The notes under the pieces: model-generated | The model's database searches: none | Told to the model about the DNA's origin: nothing | Seen by the model: the letters and a program-made list of their open reading frames with translations, nothing else | Shown here: positions 41,478 through 43,974 of the stretch, piece after piece | Position numbering within the stretch: the first letter of the stretch is position 1 | How the letters are laid out: each line of letters opens with the position of its first letter | Assembly: GCA_035650255.1 (NCBI GenBank) | Contig: DASRIA010000047.1 | Coordinates: 1 to 43,974 of the forward strand | DNA length: 43,974 nucleotides | Reading direction: 5' to 3' | DNA from: DASRIA01 sp035650255 | Lineage (GTDB): Bacteria > Actinomycetota > Thermoleophilia > Solirubrobacterales > JBBDJG01 | Position numbers and translations under genes: made by a program

Positions 41478-41756
41478 GTGTGCCTGGCAATCCCAGGGCA
41501 GATCGTGGAGATGGTGGACGAGGCGAATCGTCTCGCCAAGGTCGACGTCGCGGGGGTGCGCCGCAATGTCAACGTCGGCCTGCTGGACGATGACGGCGAG
41601 GGCGTGGGGCCCGGCGACTGGGTCCTGATTCACGTGGGCTTCGCGATCTCGCAGGTCGACGAGGAGGAGGCGCTCGCCACCCGGCGCCTGCTCGAGCGCA
41701 TGGGCGAGGCGTACGAGTCGGAGCTCGAAGAGCTGAAGGCGAGCGTGATCGAGTGA
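41478..41756 (+). CDS. hypC: [NiFe]-hydrogenase maturation chaperone HypC
   Basis: 92 aa from GTG 41478 with a GGGAGG ribosome site. The mature N-terminal Cys2 (M-C-L-A-I-P-G) that binds the Fe(CN)2CO precursor is present, followed by the beta-barrel (KVDVAGVRRNVNVGLL, GDWVLIHVGFAISQVDEEEA). It works with HypD in assembling and delivering the iron centre of the hydrogenase large subunit. First of a hypC-hypC2-hypD-hypE operon. Confidence 0.95.
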   Translation: MCLAIPGQIVEMVDEANRLAKVDVAGVRRNVNVGLLDDDGEGVGPGDWVLIHVGFAISQVDEEEALATRRLLERMGEAYESELEELKASVIE

Positions 41757-41769
41757 GCTGCGTGACCTG

Positions 41770-41997
41770 ATGGCCGAGCACTCCCCCGCCGCCTGCTTCG
41801 ACGATCACTGCATCACGTGCGGCGACGAGGGGATTGCGATGCAGGTCGTCGCCGTCGACGAGGTGCGCGGCCTTGCGCTCTGCGAAGAGCCGGAGGGTGC
41901 GCGGAGCACGATCGAGATCGGGCTGGTCGACGCCGCGCCGGGCGACCGGCTGCTGGTGCATGCCGGCACCGCGCTCGTGCGGCTGGAGTCTGCATGA
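41770..41997 (+). CDS. Second, divergent HypC/HupF-like chaperone
   Basis: 75 aa. Instead of starting MC, it has an N-terminal extension with three cysteines (AACFDDHCITCGDEGIAMQVVAVD); the HypC barrel follows (IEIGLVDAAPGDRLLVHAGTALVRLE). The Cys-x3-Asp...CITCGDE segment is seen in some actinobacterial HypC-like proteins. It lies between hypC and hypD, overlapping the latter by 4 nt (ATGA). It may be a second chaperone for a particular hydrogenase, or a HypD partner with another metal-binding mode. Confidence 0.82.
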   Translation: MAEHSPAACFDDHCITCGDEGIAMQVVAVDEVRGLALCEEPEGARSTIEIGLVDAAPGDRLLVHAGTALVRLESA

Positions 41998-43109
41998 GGT
42001 ACGTCGACGAGTTCCGCGACGCCGACCTGGGCCGCGCGCTGGCCGGGGAGATCCTCGCAACGGTCGAGAGCGGGCGCCACTACAAGGTGATGGAGGTGTG
42101 CGGCGGGCACACGCACTCGATCTACAAGTACGGCGTCGACGATCTGCTGCCGGAGAACGTCGAGCTCGTGCACGGCCCGGGCTGCCCGGTGTGCGTGATC
42201 CCGATGGGCCGCGTCGACGACGGCATCGCGATCGCACACGAGCCCGGTGTGATCTTCACCTGCTTCGGCGACATGATGCGCGTGCCGGGCTCCGAGGGCA
42301 CGTTGATGGAGGCGAAGGCGCGCGGCGCGGATATCCGCATGGTTTACTCGCCGCTCGACGCGTTGCGCCTCGCGAAGGAGAACCCCGACCGCGAGGTCGT
42401 GTTCTTCGCGATCGGCTTCGAGACCACGGCGCCGTCCACCGCGCTCACGCTGAGGCGCGCCAAGGCGGAGGGGGTCCCCAACTTCTCGTGCGTGTGCAAC
42501 CACGTCACGATCGTCCCGCCGCTGCGGGCGCTGCTCGAGTCCCCCGACCTGCGGCTGGACGGCTTCATCGGGCCGGGGCACGTCTCCACGGTCGTGGGAG
42601 CGCGTCCCTTCCAGTTCATCCCGGCCGACCACGGCAAGCCGGTCGTGGTGGCGGGCTTCGAGCCGCTGGACATCCTCCAGGCGATCCACATGATCCTGCT
42701 GCAGCTGCGCGACGGCCGCTGCGAGGTCGAGAACCAGTACAAGCGCGTCGTGCCGTGGGAGGGCAACCTGAAGGCGCTCGAGGTGATGTCGGAGGTGTTC
42801 GAGCTGCGCCCGCACTTCGAGTGGCGCGGCCTGGGCTTCATCTCCCAGAGCGCGCTGCGGCTCTCGGACGACTACGCCGACCTCGACGCCGAGCAGCGCT
42901 TCAGCGCGCCGGGCGTTCGCGTCGCCGACCCGAAGGCGTGTCAGTGCGGCGAGGTGCTGAAGGGCGTGATCAAGCCGTGGGAGTGCAAGGTGTTCGGCAC
43001 CGCATGCACGCCCGAGCACGCGATCGGCACGTGCATGGTCTCCCCCGAGGGGGCCTGCGCCGCCTACTACAACTACGGCCGCTTCGCGCGGGAGCGCGCC
43101 GTCGTATGA
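41994..43109 (+). CDS. hypD: [NiFe]-hydrogenase maturation protein HypD
   Basis: 371 aa from the ATG at 41994. It is the Fe-S scaffold on which CN and CO are added to iron together with HypC. Conserved motifs: MEVCGGHTHSIYKYG (substrate Cys), VHGPGCPVCVIP, FTCFGDMMRVPGSEG, AIGFETTAPST and FIGPGHVSTVVG. The C-terminal cysteines that bind the [4Fe-4S] cluster (CQCGEVLKG, WECKVFGTACTPEHAIGTCMVSPEGAC) are all present. It overlaps both neighbours by 4 nt. Confidence 0.96.
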   Translation: MRYVDEFRDADLGRALAGEILATVESGRHYKVMEVCGGHTHSIYKYGVDDLLPENVELVHGPGCPVCVIPMGRVDDGIAIAHEPGVIFTCFGDMMRVPGSEGTLMEAKARGADIRMVYSPLDALRLAKENPDREVVFFAIGFETTAPSTALTLRRAKAEGVPNFSCVCNHVTIVPPLRALLESPDLRLDGFIGPGHVSTVVGARPFQFIPADHGKPVVVAGFEPLDILQAIHMILLQLRDGRCEVENQYKRVVPWEGNLKALEVMSEVFELRPHFEWRGLGFISQSALRLSDDYADLDAEQRFSAPGVRVADPKACQCGEVLKGVIKPWECKVFGTACTPEHAIGTCMVSPEGACAAYYNYGRFARERAVV

Positions 43110-43974
43110 GCGCCACCGACCACACCGCCGTGACCGGCCGCGAGCAGCGGATCCTGGACATCATCGAGACCGCGAGAGGCAAACCGGCCAAGTTCAAGGA
43201 CGCCCAGATCACGATGGCGCACGGCGCGGGCGGCAAGGCGACGCAGACCCTGATCGAGGGATTGTTCGTCCCCGCGCTCGGCTCCGAGAGCCTGGAACAG
43301 CTGGGCGACGCCGGCAGCGTCACGATCGACGGCACCGGCCTCGCGCTCACGACCGACAGCTTCGTCGTCAAGCCGATCCGGTTCCCCGGTGGCTCGATCG
43401 GCGAGCTCGCTGTCAATGGAACTGTCAACGACCTCGCCGTCTCGGGCGCGCGACCGCACGCACTGAGCCTCTCCCTGATCCTGGAAGAAGGATTGGACGC
43501 GGACATCCTGCGTGCCGAAGTGGAGGCCATCGCGGCCGCCGCCCGAGCGGCCGAGGTCGAGATCGTGAGCGGCGACACCAAGGTCGTCGAGCGCGGTCAC
43601 GCCGACGGGATGTACGTCTGCACGACCGGCGTGGGCGCGCGCGACCCGCGCGCTGAGCTGTCGCCCGCCGCCGCGGCGCCGGGCGACCGGATCCTCGTCT
43701 CCGGCCCGATCGGCGCGCACGGGACGGCGATCATGCTGGCGCGCGGCGAGCTGGGCCTGGACGCCGACATCGAGTCCGACACCCGCTGCCTCTGGCCCGC
43801 GGTGGACTCGATGCTGGGACCGGGCGTCCACTGCCTGCGCGACGCCACGCGCGGGGGCGTCGCCTCGGTGCTCAACGAGATCGCGCGCGCCTCCGGCGTG
43901 GCGATGGTCGTCGAGGAGGCCGCGGTGCCGGTCGACCCCGCCGTCGCCGGGGCCGCGGAGCTGCTCGGGATCGA
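43106..43974 (+). CDS. hypE: [NiFe]-hydrogenase maturation protein HypE (3' end beyond window)
   Basis: The first 289 codons of a PurM-fold enzyme that dehydrates HypF-carbamoylated C-terminal cysteine to thiocyanate, the CN source. The start ATG 43106 overlaps the hypD stop (ATGA). Visible motifs: ITMAHGAGGKATQTLI near residue 36, TTDSFVVKPIRFPGGSIGEL, NGTVNDLAVSGARPHAL, VSGDTKVVERGHADGMYV and LRDATRGGVASVLNEIA. The catalytic C-terminal cysteine is not in the window. Confidence 0.95.
   Translation, partial: MSATDHTAVTGREQRILDIIETARGKPAKFKDAQITMAHGAGGKATQTLIEGLFVPALGSESLEQLGDAGSVTIDGTGLALTTDSFVVKPIRFPGGSIGELAVNGTVNDLAVSGARPHALSLSLILEEGLDADILRAEVEAIAAAARAAEVEIVSGDTKVVERGHADGMYVCTTGVGARDPRAELSPAAAAPGDRILVSGPIGAHGTAIMLARGELGLDADIESDTRCLWPAVDSMLGPGVHCLRDATRGGVASVLNEIARASGVAMVVEEAAVPVDPAVAGAAELLGI

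Overview
The window is dense, high-GC (roughly 70 percent) bacterial chromosome with overlapping genes, many GTG/TTG starts and short intergenic gaps. Several gene types point to an actinobacterium: a mycobacterial-type CysM-CysO-Mec cysteine pathway, SufU-type Fe-S assembly, group-2 PyrF, and a lone Flp-type pilin. The overall set looks most like a deep-branching class such as Thermoleophilia (Solirubrobacterales/Gaiellales). That assignment is inference from gene content only. No rRNA, tRNA, insertion sequence, phage gene or CRISPR array was seen.

Layout. 1-1479: NarL-type two-component pair (minus; the regulator is cut by the window edge). 1.6-5.9 kb: small membrane protein, 1-phosphofructokinase-like PfkB kinase, D,D-carboxypeptidase plus LysM protein, PyrF, HU. 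5.9-9.3 kb (minus): TldE/TldD protease pair, a 76-aa protein and a roadblock/LC7 protein. 9.5-11.8 kb (minus): CDF metal transporter, RdgB, RNase PH. 11.9-12.8 kb: a nested palindromic element, a Flp-type pilin, and a roughly 450-nt stretch of back-to-back hairpins ending in a strong intrinsic terminator, which I read as an unidentified structured RNA. 12.9-24 kb: HDAC-fold deacetylase, L-aspartate oxidase, a Cys-rich small protein, hydantoinase/oxoprolinase A and B, DUF1802- and DUF1152-like proteins, a gluzincin-like protein that seems to lack its HEXXH motif, and a Tat-exported TIM-barrel glycosidase-like protein. 24-27.5 kb (minus): moeZ-like, cysO, cysM, mec and a zinc-ribbon protein, forming a sulfur-carrier route to cysteine. 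27.8-31.2 kb: HtpX, a second two-component pair, SCO1. 31.3-33.4 kb (minus): two tandem AlgX/AlgJ-like SGNH proteins. 33.4-39.7 kb: rrf2-sufC-sufS-sufU-Rieske-sufB-sufD. 39.7-41.3 kb: DoxX-like, Smr-like, and a thioredoxin-fold protein with both redox cysteines replaced by serine. 41.4 kb to the end: hypC, hypC-like, hypD, hypE (cut), for [NiFe]-hydrogenase maturation.

The most unusual signals are non-coding. (1) Two copies, 26 kb apart, of an element with an invariant 13-nt left strand (AAGGACGCAGGGA), a near-invariant 13-nt right strand (GACYGAGGACRCC), a perfect zero-spacer palindrome between them whose sequence differs completely between copies, and complementary outer arms. Each copy starts 2-3 nt after a stop codon, and the second spans the sufB-sufD gap and covers the sufD start codon. 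(2) The hairpin-rich RNA at 12.36-12.81 kb. (3) A shared TAGGAATT-containing AT-rich site in front of both the suf operon, which begins with an Rrf2 regulator, and the moeZ-cysO-cysM-mec operon. This suggests one regulon linking cysteine synthesis and Fe-S assembly.
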